A stretch of DNA of 64,000 bases from Steroidobacter denitrificans (GTDB taxonomy: Bacteria; Pseudomonadota; Gammaproteobacteria; Steroidobacterales; Steroidobacteraceae), in contig NZ_CP011971.1 in assembly GCF_001579945.1 (NCBI RefSeq), forward strand, positions 2,134,001-2,198,000, read 5' to 3'. Shown in pieces: positions 52,275-60,822 of the stretch. Positions within the stretch are counted from its first letter, which is position 1. Each line of letters begins with the position of its first letter. The position numbers and the translations under genes were made by a program. The notes under the pieces were generated by a model. It had not been told where the DNA came from and did no database searches. It saw nothing but the letters and a program-made list of their open reading frames with translations.

Positions 52275-52883
52275 CTAGCGCCGCCGCCGGCGAGCCAGGA
52301 AACCGACCGCCAGCAGGCCCAGACCGAACAGGCTCAGAGTACCTGGTTCGGGCACGCTCACCGCGCTGGCACCCTGCAGCAAGGTGATCGTGGCGCCGAC
52401 CACCGCGGAGCCGACGGTCAACCCCGACAGGTTGGCAAAGGTCACCGAGTACTGGCTGCCATCACTCAGCGAGAACGCGCCGGGCTGCGTCATCCAGGTC
52501 AGGCTGCCACCGGTGATGAGGCCCAGGAAGGTGCCGAAGCCGCCCTCTCCCGTACCCGCCGCCACCGGCGCATCGGTGGGCAGGTCGAAGCCCAGGCTGG
52601 CCGAAATGGTGCCGGTACCACTACCTAGACCTTGAAAATCCAGTGTGAAGAAATTAAAGCTCCAGGACTCACCGACATCCAGCGTGCGGTTGAGTGAGCC
52701 CAGCAGAGGATTCAACGTCGCCGTCACGCCACAGCCGCTGATATCGCACAGGAAGCCGCCATCGAAGTCGACGACCTTCACCGACGAGGTCGGCGCACCC
52801 GCCAAGTCGAAGGTGACCGGCGTAGCCTGGGCCGACAATGAAAAGCAGGCCAAAATTCCAGCTGCCAGTAATGCTCTGATCAT
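52275..52883 (-). CDS. PEP-CTERM sorting-domain protein
   Basis: Secreted protein of 202 residues targeted by an exosortase. Signal peptide (MIRALLAAGILACFSLSAQA). The mature domain is Gly/Ser/Thr-rich and probably beta: PVTFDLAGAPTSSVKVVDFD, LGSGTGTISASLGFDLPTDA, and FSLSDGSQYSVTFANLSGLT. The C-terminus is a textbook PEP-CTERM: SVPEPGTLSLFGLGLLAVGF then LARRRRR. ATG 52883 has AGGGAGAT upstream. A sigma-54-type promoter is seen about 50 bases upstream. No exosortase gene is in this window. PEP-CTERM proteins are usually found with exopolysaccharide loci, such as the one that follows. Confidence 0.93.
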   Translation of the reverse strand: MIRALLAAGILACFSLSAQATPVTFDLAGAPTSSVKVVDFDGGFLCDISGCGVTATLNPLLGSLNRTLDVGESWSFNFFTLDFQGLGSGTGTISASLGFDLPTDAPVAAGTGEGGFGTFLGLITGGSLTWMTQPGAFSLSDGSQYSVTFANLSGLTVGSAVVGATITLLQGASAVSVPEPGTLSLFGLGLLAVGFLARRRRR

Positions 52884-52930
52884 CAATGCATCTCCCTAAA
52901 GGGCACATCCTGCATGTCGACAAATATCAA

Positions 52931-52946
52931 AGCAACTTCCATGCCT
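52931..52946 (-). promoter_or_regulatory. Sigma-54 (-24/-12) promoter of the PEP-CTERM gene
   Basis: On the minus strand AGGCATGGAAGTTGCT, close to the consensus TGGCACG-N4-TTGCW, with the invariant GG and GC ten bases apart. Transcription would start near 52920, about 37 bases before the ATG. Sigma-54 control is known for PEP-CTERM genes in several bacteria. Confidence 0.7.
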
Positions 52947-53168
52947 CTAAAGAATTCATCTCTATAAACAATTACTTGCTATATATATTTTCTTAAGCAT
53001 ACGCTGACAGGAGCCTCAAATGTAAACTCTACCGACATATCACCTCGTACAGTTCTTGCCACCGGCTCCTGGCCGCATGACGATGCGAATGTGCAGCGCC
53101 TGACACTCAGCAGACGCATTTCCGTAATGCCATCAGCCTAGCCCAGTGAACCAGCCGGTGCAGCCGGA

Positions 53169-54281
53169 TCAGTTCGGTTTCCCGGAAATGATGAGAGCGA
53201 CATGCTCACCGATGGCCAGCGAAGACGTCAGGCCGGGAGACTCGATACCGAGAAGATTGATGAGTCCTGGAATGCCATGTGCGGCCGCATCTTCGATGTC
53301 GAAATCGCCCGCCGCGAATCCTGGGCCGACGAGCTTGGGCCGTACGCCCGCATAGGCCGGTTGCAGCGAGCCGGCGGGGATCGTGGGCCAGTACTCGCGG
53401 ATGGCGGCATAGAATGATTCGCCTCTTTGCGGATCGACCCGATAGTCCGGCTGTTCCACCCACTCCACATCCGGACCGAAACGTGTCGTTCCATCCATAT
53501 CGAGCGTGGCATGAATGCCCAGGCCTGCCTCATTGGGCATCGGGTAGACGAGCCTGCGAAACGGCCGCACGCCGTGACAGGCGAAGTAGTTACCCTTGGC
53601 GTAGTACGCCTGACGCAGCCTGGATCGCGGGTAGCCTTGAATATGCTGAAGCAGCGAGACGGCGGCAAGGCCGGCGCAGTTCACCAGCCATTTGCAGCGA
53701 AGTTCGCTGACCGAGTGGTCGCTTTCGACCATGACCACCAAAGAGTCAGCGGCGAGCCGCACTGCGCGGACGGTGGATTTCAGGATCAACGAGCCACCTG
53801 CCGCTTCCAGGTCGGCCAGCAACGCCAGCAACAACTCATGAACGTCGATGATTCCCGTGGAAGGGGAATGCAGCGCGGCGACACATCGAACCTCGGGCTC
53901 CAAGCGCCCGACCGCCTCGGCGTCGAGTTCGACCAGATCCGTAACGCCATTGGCGCGGGCGCGCTCGTGCAACGCGTGCAATGCGGCCACCTGCGACTCG
54001 CCCGCCACGATCAATTTTCCGCAGCGCCGGTGGCTTACTGCGCGGGTCCGGCATAAGGCATAGAGCATCTCGCGCCCGCGTACGCACAGACGTGCCTTGA
54101 GACTGCCGTTCGGGTAATAGATGCCGGAATGAATCACGCCGGAATTGCGCGACGTGGTCTCCTCGCCGGGGTGGGCGTTGCGCTCCAGCACCAGCGTCTC
54201 CAATCCCAGGGCGGCAGTCGCCCTGGCTATCGCCAGACCTACGACGCCGGCACCGATAACAGCAACGTCGATGGAGTCCAT
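53169..54281 (-). CDS. FAD-dependent oxidoreductase (L-2-hydroxyglutarate oxidase-like, DAO family)
   Basis: 370 residues. The FAD-binding motif is IDVAVIGAGVVGLAIARATA at the N-terminus, then TLVLERNAHPGEETTSRNSG and VIHSGIYYPNGSLKARLCVR, the strongly conserved LhgO pattern. WLVNCAGLAAVSL and YFACHGVRPFRRLVYPMPNE follow, and the C-terminal GFAAGDFDIEDAAAHGIPGL then LLGIESPGLTSSLAIGEHV closes the FAD site. ATG 54281 is preferred over GTG 54293. It is the last gene of the sugar operon. Within that context it may oxidise a 2-hydroxy acid linked to the sugar pathway or be a metabolic passenger. Confidence 0.85.
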   Translation of the reverse strand: MDSIDVAVIGAGVVGLAIARATAALGLETLVLERNAHPGEETTSRNSGVIHSGIYYPNGSLKARLCVRGREMLYALCRTRAVSHRRCGKLIVAGESQVAALHALHERARANGVTDLVELDAEAVGRLEPEVRCVAALHSPSTGIIDVHELLLALLADLEAAGGSLILKSTVRAVRLAADSLVVMVESDHSVSELRCKWLVNCAGLAAVSLLQHIQGYPRSRLRQAYYAKGNYFACHGVRPFRRLVYPMPNEAGLGIHATLDMDGTTRFGPDVEWVEQPDYRVDPQRGESFYAAIREYWPTIPAGSLQPAYAGVRPKLVGPGFAAGDFDIEDAAAHGIPGLINLLGIESPGLTSSLAIGEHVALIISGKPN

Positions 54282-54345
54282 ACTAACGAGCACGCCTCAG
54301 AGGCACCGATTAGGAACCTCGATGACCAAGTACCGGCACTGCGCA

Positions 54346-55707
54346 TCATCCATGCGCGCGAAACACCGGCTTCAGAGGCCGTCCTACCAGGTAGCGTTCC
54401 ACGCCGTCCTCGAGGGCTTTCCTGTAGATCTGCAGCGACTGACCGACAGCCTCGATCGTCCGATCGATGTCCTGATCCGTATGCGAATAACTCACGATGA
54501 AAGATGGTGCAAGCACGCCGCGGCGAATGATCTCCTGCAGAAACAGCGCCCGAAACTCCTGGCTGGGATGCCCCTGTTGATCCCGGGTGGTGAACAGCAC
54601 CGCGCAATCGCGCCCCAGACACTCCACCTGACTGGAAACCCCGGCAGCCCGTGCCGCCTCGCTTACCCCCTCGCGCAACCGCTTTCCCTGCCGGTACAAA
54701 TGACCCACGACATCCTCGTCGCGGTAGGTGGTCATGGTAGCTATCCCGGCGGCCAAGGCATGCGTTTCCGCGCCGTGCGTCGTCGACAGCAGGAATACCC
54801 GTTCCCGATCGTGATCGTAACCGCCGAGTTCCATGATTTCTCGCCTGCCTGCCAGTGCCGACAGGGAAAATCCGTTGGCGATGGCCTTGCCGAAACTCGA
54901 CAGATCCGGAGTGACACCGTAGACGTGCTGCGCACCCGAGTTGTGCCAGCGGAAGCCAGTGATCATTTCATCGAAGATCAGCAAGGCTCCGTTGCGGTGA
55001 CACAGATCCTTCAGCGACTGCAGAAAGCCCGGTGCCGGCTCATCTAAGCGGGCCGGCTCGAGAACGACGCAGGCGATCTCGTCCGGATGGCGGTCGAACA
55101 ACGCCTGCACACTGGCCAGATCATTGAAACGAAACTTGATGGTACGCGAACGCACCCACTGTGGAATCCCTGCGGGCATCGGCGTCGAGCCGATGAACCA
55201 GTCAGAGACCGAGAAGAACGGATGATCGCCGCAGATGGCAATATAGTCGCGGCCGGTATGCGCACGAGCCAACCGTACGGCGCCATCCAGCGCATCCGAT
55301 CCATGCTTGCCGAACTTGACCATTTCGGCCGTGGGAACCAGTTCAATGAAACGCTCGGCACATTCGACCTCGATAGGCGCGGGTCGAACGAAATTGGCAC
55401 CCAGACGCATCTGCCGGGTAGCCGCCTCGATGACCGGCCCATAGGCATGTCCCAGGGTCACCGCGCGTAAGCCCATGCCATACTCGATGAATTCGTTGCC
55501 ATCCAGATCCCAGACGTGGCAACCCTGGCCGCGCGCGATGAATGCCGGCGCCTGCTGCGGATACTGATCATCGCCCTTGGCATAGGTATGCGCGCCGCCT
55601 GGAATCAGCCGATGAGCACGTGCGCTCAACGCCCGCCCGGTATCGAAACGCTCACCACCCAATACCGAGGTTGCTTCAGAACCGAGAGATTCGCAATTTG
55701 CGTCCAT
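54346..55707 (-). CDS. Class III aminotransferase (glutamate-1-semialdehyde aminomutase-like)
   Basis: 453-residue PLP enzyme. LIPGGAHTYAKGDDQYPQQA, VWDLDGNEFIEYGMGLRAVT and GHAYGPVIEAATRQ match the GSA-aminomutase subgroup. The PLP Asp lies in ALLIFDEMITGFRW and the Schiff-base Lys in TPDLSSFGKAIANGFSLSAL. Its position inside a nucleotide-sugar operon argues for amination of a sugar or of an attached group rather than tetrapyrrole synthesis. It overlaps the PIG-L gene by 32 bases and ends 64 bases before the FAD enzyme. Confidence 0.88.
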   Translation of the reverse strand: MDANCESLGSEATSVLGGERFDTGRALSARAHRLIPGGAHTYAKGDDQYPQQAPAFIARGQGCHVWDLDGNEFIEYGMGLRAVTLGHAYGPVIEAATRQMRLGANFVRPAPIEVECAERFIELVPTAEMVKFGKHGSDALDGAVRLARAHTGRDYIAICGDHPFFSVSDWFIGSTPMPAGIPQWVRSRTIKFRFNDLASVQALFDRHPDEIACVVLEPARLDEPAPGFLQSLKDLCHRNGALLIFDEMITGFRWHNSGAQHVYGVTPDLSSFGKAIANGFSLSALAGRREIMELGGYDHDRERVFLLSTTHGAETHALAAGIATMTTYRDEDVVGHLYRQGKRLREGVSEAARAAGVSSQVECLGRDCAVLFTTRDQQGHPSQEFRALFLQEIIRRGVLAPSFIVSYSHTDQDIDRTIEAVGQSLQIYRKALEDGVERYLVGRPLKPVFRAHG

Positions 55708-56338
55708 AAAATGCCTCCGCTAAACCACTGGGCGCCCGGCATTCGATGCCTCGCAACCGCAGCATCGCCATGAACGTCTCGGCCGTAAACCAGTCCCGAT
55801 TCGACTGTGTCCGATAAGCCCGCAGCAAGGCACGCACCTTCTTCTGCGCCTGTGCCGCCGTAACGGGAACGTAGACGTTGGGCTGGCCCAGCCCCCCATC
55901 CCACTTCGGTATTTCGTACTCAAACACCAGGTGGTCGCGGAAGCTGTTCCAGACCATTTCATTGACGATCCTGTGGTCCTGGTGCCGATCCTCGCGCTCG
56001 TGGCACAGGATCAGATCCGGCCGCGCAAGAGCCTTGAGCGACTCGAAGAACTCCTTGACCTCCCGGTATTGCGCCGGCAGGCGCCCGTCCTGGAAGTTGC
56101 CGAACCGAATATTTCCGCGCGCCTTCGGACCGATCAGTGATGTCATGGCGCCGCGGCTCTCTCGCTGCCGCTGCTCGCTGCCGCTGAGTATCGCCCAATC
56201 GATCTGGACCCGCCCTGCGCGTTCCTGCAAGGCCAGCAGCGTCGCCCCGCATCCGATCTCGATATCATCGCAATGCGCGCCCACGCAGAGTACGCGAAGC
56301 GCGCCACGGCCGCGCAGAGCAGGAATCAGATCGAGCAT
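55676..56338 (-). CDS. PIG-L family N-deacetylase
   Basis: 220 residues. The zinc motif is VLCVGAHCDDIEIGCGATLL (AHxDD near residue 21) with the third ligand in LILCHEREDRHQDHRIVNEM. FEYEIPKWDGGLGQPNVYVP is conserved in sugar-cluster members. The family removes N-acetyl groups from GlcNAc-type conjugates. In this operon it probably deacetylates an amino-sugar intermediate, perhaps before re-acylation. ATG 56338 is 15 bases after the cytidylyltransferase stop. Confidence 0.9.
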   Translation of the reverse strand: MLDLIPALRGRGALRVLCVGAHCDDIEIGCGATLLALQERAGRVQIDWAILSGSEQRQRESRGAMTSLIGPKARGNIRFGNFQDGRLPAQYREVKEFFESLKALARPDLILCHEREDRHQDHRIVNEMVWNSFRDHLVFEYEIPKWDGGLGQPNVYVPVTAAQAQKKVRALLRAYRTQSNRDWFTAETFMAMLRLRGIECRAPSGLAEAFYGRKLRISRF

Positions 56339-56353
56339 GTCGAGGCCTGTCCT

Positions 56354-57154
56354 TCAGCACTCAGGGGCAGACGCCGGATGCCGTCGCCATACCAACCATG
56401 GGCATTCCCCGCGGGCCTCCATGCGATCGAAACCGATCTTGTCCTTGAAGGTATCCATGCATTGCCAGAATCCGTCCCAGCGCAGCGCAGCCAGCTTGCG
56501 CTGGGCGATCAGGCGAGCGAACGGCTTCTCGACCAATTCATCTCCTTCCTCGATGTAATCGAAGATTTCCCGCTTCAGGATAAAGAAACCACCATTGATC
56601 CATAACTGTTGATCGGGCATCGCCCCCATACCGGTGACGGTATCATCCGCTCCCCACTGTACCGCATGAAAGCTCTGCGAACTGCGCACCGCGGCGAAAC
56701 TTGCGATGACCTCGCGCTTGTTGAAATCTGCGATATGCCGATCGAGCGGCAAGTCAGATAAGCCATCCGCATAGTTGGCCAGGAAGACCGGTTCATCCTG
56801 CAGATATTTTCGCACCCGCAGCAAACGCTGGCCGATGTTGCTGTGCAGGCCCGTATCGACGAAGGTGATTTTCCAGTCGTCCAGATCCCGAGAATGCAAC
56901 TCGACCTTCCCATCCTTGGCATGCAGCGTGAAATCGTTCGTCATCGCTTCCTGATAGTTCAGAAAATATTCGCGAATCAGATCGCCTCGATACCCCAGAC
57001 ACAGCACGAACTCGCGATGACCGAAGTGCGCGTAATAGCGCATCAGGTGCCAGAGAATCGGCCGGTGGCCGATCGGCACCAATGGCTTGGGAATCGTATC
57101 GGAGTGCTCGCGCAGGCGTGTACCCAGCCCTCCGCAGAACAGCACTACTTTCAT
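56354..57154 (-). CDS. Sugar-1-phosphate cytidylyltransferase (RfbF-like)
   Basis: 266-residue nucleotidyltransferase. VVLFCGGLGTRLREHSDTIP with KPLVPIGHRPILWHLMRYYA is the nucleotide/sugar-binding opening. FVLCLGYRGDLIREYFLNY, ITFVDTGLHSNIGQRLLRVR and FLANYADGLSDLPLDRHIAD follow, and WINGGFFILKREIFDYIEEG and LRWDGFWQCMDTFKDKI close the domain. This is the glucose-1-phosphate cytidylyltransferase group, which makes CDP-glucose. No CDP-glucose 4,6-dehydratase is in the window, so the next steps must be elsewhere or differ. It overlaps the DUF4910 gene by four bases. Confidence 0.88.
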   Translation of the reverse strand: MKVVLFCGGLGTRLREHSDTIPKPLVPIGHRPILWHLMRYYAHFGHREFVLCLGYRGDLIREYFLNYQEAMTNDFTLHAKDGKVELHSRDLDDWKITFVDTGLHSNIGQRLLRVRKYLQDEPVFLANYADGLSDLPLDRHIADFNKREVIASFAAVRSSQSFHAVQWGADDTVTGMGAMPDQQLWINGGFFILKREIFDYIEEGDELVEKPFARLIAQRKLAALRWDGFWQCMDTFKDKIGFDRMEARGECPWLVWRRHPASAPEC

Positions 57155-58560
57155 CGTCTTTCTCCCTTTTTCGACCCCGCGCGGCGGGCGCCGCGGACCG
57201 CCGCCGATGCCGTTCGCCGTACCGGCTTCCGCCCAGACTTCGGTTGCGTGGCTTCGTTGTTCTGACGCCTCGTCCGGGCCACTTCCCGTAGCAGCCCCGC
57301 CGACTCCAGCGCGGTAGCGGCATCGCAGATCGTATCGAAACCGACCCCTGCACGCTGTGATACATCCAGCAACGAATGTTCGCCATCCGACTGATTCAAC
57401 ACCCAGAGCATCGCGTTCTCACGGGCCGCCGGACTCTGCCCGCCTACCGTACCATACAAGCCACGCTTGCCCAGGCGCGGCTCTCCCTTGGGCATGAGGT
57501 TCACATATCTGCGGTCCGCCTCGAGCACCTCGAGGATGCGCCGGCACGCGGTCAGGCTGCGCTCGAGCGCCTGTGGACGCACGAGCGTCAGATCATCGGC
57601 CGAGCTGTGATACTGCGGATAGCCGCCGTTGATCGAGCGCGTCAGGCGTCCCACCGGCAGATTGAAGCCTGGAGAACACAGTTGCCGCTCGTCGTAGCCG
57701 TAGGGTTCGAAATCCATGATGCGGCTCGCCGGATCCAGATCGCTGATCACATATTCGGCGATGGCATCGATCCGGGTATCACCACGGCGGCTTTTCTTGT
57801 AGGTCCAGGGCGCTGGATCACCGAGCAGGCCGAGCACCAGCCCGTGCTTGATCCGGGCCAGCCGATTCTCGTTGCGCTTCAGCCAGCACAGCGAACCGAT
57901 CGTGCCGGGCGCGAACACCAGCCGGTACGTGTAGCGCCGCTCGCGCCCGGCAAGCCATGCGCCCAATGCCGTCGCGATGGCGATGCCGCTGGTATTGTCA
58001 TTGGCCAGCGAGGGATGACACACATGCGTGAATATCACGACTTCGTCGCGACTCGCCCCGGGCAGGACCAGCTCGCCATAGGTCAGGGAGCCCGTAGCCA
58101 GGGTGCTGGAAATCTCGACGCGATAGATGCCATCCCGCCATCGCTGCAGATCATGTGCCCGCAGACAGAATCCCCAATTACGCTTGTAGTAGCTCGTCCG
58201 GTACGGGATCCAGCCGGGATTCTGGTTGGAAACGTGCAACCGGGAACGCAGCTCCGCCAGCTCGAGCGATACCGATACCGGTTCGGAATAACTGACGATG
58301 TGAAGATTGTGCGCCTGGAAATCGACCACTCGCCGACCATCTGGATCGAGCACGCACGCATCCTCGATGTTCCATTCGAGCGGCACTTCCCAGTCGAACA
58401 CCGAGGTTCCGGAACGCACCTCATGGATCTTCAGCGGAATTTGCTCACCGACGATTTTCAGGGTCTGACGTACCCCGCCACCGGTGATGCTGCGGCAGAT
58501 CGGATACAGGCGGGAGGCGAATGCATGCAGTTCGTCCCCGGTACTCAGCGGCCCGCTCAT
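57151..58560 (-). CDS. DUF4910-like M28-type aminopeptidase/amidohydrolase domain protein
   Basis: 469 residues from ATG 58560. Features: ASRLYPICRSITGGGVRQTL, LKIHEVRSGTSVFDWEVPLE, WNIEDACVLDPDGRRVVDFQ and NLHIVSYSEPVSVSLELAEL. The putative zinc site is in VVIFTHVCHPSLANDNTSGI, and LCSPGFNLPVGRLTRSINGG and YPQYHSSADDLTLVRPQALE carry further ligands. DUF4910/DUF2172 proteins have an M28 peptidase fold with a winged-helix end, here LNQSDGEHSLLDVSQRAGVG. The tail is Lys/Arg-rich. Genes of this family recur in glycan clusters; the reaction is not known. Confidence 0.85.
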   Translation of the reverse strand: MSGPLSTGDELHAFASRLYPICRSITGGGVRQTLKIVGEQIPLKIHEVRSGTSVFDWEVPLEWNIEDACVLDPDGRRVVDFQAHNLHIVSYSEPVSVSLELAELRSRLHVSNQNPGWIPYRTSYYKRNWGFCLRAHDLQRWRDGIYRVEISSTLATGSLTYGELVLPGASRDEVVIFTHVCHPSLANDNTSGIAIATALGAWLAGRERRYTYRLVFAPGTIGSLCWLKRNENRLARIKHGLVLGLLGDPAPWTYKKSRRGDTRIDAIAEYVISDLDPASRIMDFEPYGYDERQLCSPGFNLPVGRLTRSINGGYPQYHSSADDLTLVRPQALERSLTACRRILEVLEADRRYVNLMPKGEPRLGKRGLYGTVGGQSPAARENAMLWVLNQSDGEHSLLDVSQRAGVGFDTICDAATALESAGLLREVARTRRQNNEATQPKSGRKPVRRTASAAVRGARRAGSKKGERR

Positions 58561-58574
58561 GGCAACAGCGACAC

Positions 58575-59168
58575 TCAGGCATCCCTCCCGGTCGTTACCG
58601 CGATCCCCTTGCGATGCCGAAGTTCGGTTTCGAAACGGGCACGATCGAAATCCGGATAGCCGGCATCGCGCTCGGCGATGATGGGCTGCCCCAGTGGCCA
58701 TGGGATTCCGAACATCGGATCATTCCAGCGTACGCCGCCAGCCAGGTCCGGCGCATGGACATCCGTCATCTGGTAAAGCACCTCGGTGTGATCCGTGAGC
58801 GTCTGGAATCCATGGGCGACCCCGGCCGGAATGAATACCGCAGCGCGATTGTCCTGATCCAGCAACAAGCCCTGATGCTGCAGATATGTTGCCGAATCCG
58901 GCCGCAGATCTATCAGCACATCGAACAGCTTGCCGCGCAGGCATCGCACCAGCTTGCCCTCGTGGGAAGGCGGCCATTGAAAGTGCATGCCACGCACGGT
59001 GCCTAGTTTCGCATTATAGGAAATGCTGGCCTGCAGGGCTTCGGTCGGCAGCCCGGCGCGAGCAAACTCCGCCGTGCAGAAAGTGCGCGCGAAGAATCCG
59101 CGATGATCGGTATGGGGCTCGATGCGAACCCGCATCGCACCGGCAATCGTGAGCGGCTCGAACTGCAT
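58575..59168 (-). CDS. dTDP-4-dehydrorhamnose 3,5-epimerase-like (RmlC/RfbC family)
   Basis: 197-residue cupin. DHRGFFARTFCTAEFARAGL, ASISYNAKLGTVRGMHFQWP (catalytic His region), LVRCLRGKLFDVLIDLRPDS, AVFIPAGVAHGFQTLTDHTE and VLYQMTDVHAPDLAGGVRWN match RmlC closely, with the active-site His and Tyr positions present. No rmlA, rmlB or rmlD is near, so the substrate is probably a 4-keto sugar on another nucleotide. It is separated from the epimerase gene upstream by a single base (TGA-A-ATG). Confidence 0.9.
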   Translation of the reverse strand: MQFEPLTIAGAMRVRIEPHTDHRGFFARTFCTAEFARAGLPTEALQASISYNAKLGTVRGMHFQWPPSHEGKLVRCLRGKLFDVLIDLRPDSATYLQHQGLLLDQDNRAAVFIPAGVAHGFQTLTDHTEVLYQMTDVHAPDLAGGVRWNDPMFGIPWPLGQPIIAERDAGYPDFDRARFETELRHRKGIAVTTGRDA

Positions 59169-59169
59169 T

Positions 59170-60201
59170 TCAGCGCCAGAAGAAATCGCCGTCGATCTGC
59201 TGCGTCGCCTGCAGGTACTTCAATTGTTTGAGGCGCGTGAATGCACGAAACTGATAAGTGTCGCTCGACATCTGGATGCGTTCGAACACTTCCCGCAACT
59301 GCCGGGCTCCGTCCCTGGCCGTGAAGCGGCAACTGAAACCCGGCAGCTCGGCATGAATCCGGTCGAAATTGACGCGATAGCTGCGATTGTCACCGCTGGG
59401 TGGACCCGCCGTGACCTCGCACCCCGGAAACTCTGCGGCGACGATCTGGGCAATCTCGCGGATCCGATAATTGTCCGCGTTCTGACCGACGTTGAAAATC
59501 TTTCCCCGCACGGCCTCCTCCGGCGCAATCAGAGAGCGATAGATTGCCTCGCAGATATCCTGCACATGCACCACCGGACGCCAGGGGCTACCGTCGCTGA
59601 TCATCGCAATTCTCTTCGTCGTCCAGGCCAATGCCGACAAATCGTTGATCACGACGTCGAAGCGCATGCGTGGTGAAGGACCATAGGCGGTGGCATTGCG
59701 TAGAAATACCGGAGAGAAGTCCGTATCCGCCATCCGGCCCACGTCACGTTCGACGAGCACCTTGCACTCCGCATAGGCGGTCTGCGGATTGACTTGGGCG
59801 GTCTCGTCGAGAAAATCACCCGTTCCTGCGCCGTACACGCTGCAGGATGAGGTATAGACGAAGCGCCGGATGCCGACCGCCCGAGCCTTGCGGGCCAGCG
59901 ATACCGATCCCGCATGGTTGATGGCATGGGTCACCTGCGGATTGTTCTGGCCCAGCGGATCATTCGACAGCTCGGCAAGATGAGCAACGGCATCGCAGCC
60001 CTGCAGGTCTTGTTCAGTGATGTGGCGCAGATCCTTGTTGAGCGTCAAAGGAGTGCTGGCCAAGCGCCTATCATCGCTGTACAGCCAGCCATCGCGGTAG
60101 TACCCGGCGTCCAGACCCAGAACCGTCATCCCCCGCTCCATGAGATAGGGAGCAAGGATGGCCCCGATATAGCCATTGACACCGGTTACGAAGACCTTCA
60201 T
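59170..60201 (-). CDS. NAD-dependent nucleotide-sugar epimerase/dehydratase (extended SDR)
   Basis: 343 residues. KVFVTGVNGYIGAILAPYLM is the NAD motif. GCDAVAHLAELSNDPLGQNN, RRFVYTSSCSVYGAGTGDFL and NPQTAYAECKVLVERDVGRM carry the Ser and Tyr-x3-Lys catalytic residues. LRNATAYGPSPRMRFDVVIN and GKIFNVGQNADNYRIREIAQ complete the fold. The Asn-Asp-Pro-Leu-Gly segment is typical of a subgroup found next to RmlC-like and cytidylyltransferase genes. It is the first gene of the minus-strand sugar operon; exact stereochemistry cannot be told. Confidence 0.88.
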   Translation of the reverse strand: MKVFVTGVNGYIGAILAPYLMERGMTVLGLDAGYYRDGWLYSDDRRLASTPLTLNKDLRHITEQDLQGCDAVAHLAELSNDPLGQNNPQVTHAINHAGSVSLARKARAVGIRRFVYTSSCSVYGAGTGDFLDETAQVNPQTAYAECKVLVERDVGRMADTDFSPVFLRNATAYGPSPRMRFDVVINDLSALAWTTKRIAMISDGSPWRPVVHVQDICEAIYRSLIAPEEAVRGKIFNVGQNADNYRIREIAQIVAAEFPGCEVTAGPPSGDNRSYRVNFDRIHAELPGFSCRFTARDGARQLREVFERIQMSSDTYQFRAFTRLKQLKYLQATQQIDGDFFWR

Positions 60202-60822
60202 CGATATTCCCCTATACCCAGCCTCGAGATGTAAAAATTATACGCGGCCGCCGTAACCAAATATTGACGCGCACCTCGTTTGAGCATGCTCGCTGCCGTC
60301 CCAGCCATATCCGATCCTTGAGGAACCTAGCTATCCCATCTTGCTTATTGTGCCCGAGCTGCAGATCACGACTTTTATCCAGGGCTGCTCCGTTACGATT
60401 CAACCCATGTTCGCCAGGGCAGTGTGTACACCAGCAGCACCGCATGGGTGACCGCCAGCAGGACCGTTCACGGTACCGTCGATTCCACGATGATGCTTTC
60501 TATGAGAATATCCGCCAAAGATATTTTGTTTGACATAATATATGTCCAATATCTGAATACCGGAAAATCTCAGTGTAAGCTGTGTCCGAGAGCTTCAAAG
60601 CGGCCGGGAGCCGCCCGTTGGTGGCAAAGCGTAGCCACATCTTCCGATCCGCCTGTTGAGTCACGGTCAGTGGCAACACCTGCAGGTAGAGTTGAACGAT
60701 TGTCCGCTGCGGCAATGCAATAAATCATACCGCCGGGAGATCATGAGCGGTCCCGAACCGGCTGCACGGCCAAACCGGCCCGTATGATGGGAAATTATCC
60801 AAAATCGACGCAATGGTGAGTG
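60202..60822. other. 620-bp divergent control region of the sugar operon and flippase
   Basis: No credible gene. GC drops locally around 60500-60570. It must contain promoters for the sugar operon (minus) and the ABC flippase (plus). The one structured site is the inverted repeat with an embedded TTGACA at 60529-60549. The small frames here have no ribosome sites. The unusual length allows for a long leader or regulatory RNA, but nothing specific is seen. Confidence 0.6.
60529..60549. promoter_or_regulatory. Inverted repeat overlapping a TTGACA -35 element
   Basis: TTTGACAT, five bases, ATGTCCAA: seven of eight arm positions pair. TTGACA at 60530-60535 could serve as a -35 box for the flippase gene, with only a poor -10 (TGAATA, 18-base spacer). 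The repeat could be the operator of a local regulator. Confidence 0.4.

Noticed and set aside
55626-55904. Small minus-strand frame overlapping the PIG-L and aminotransferase genes
   Set aside because: No ribosome site, no motif, and fully covered by two well-supported genes.
60671-60686. TGGCAACACCTGCAGG as a sigma-54 promoter for the flippase gene
   Set aside because: GG and GC are eight bases apart instead of ten, so the site does not fit the -24/-12 geometry.
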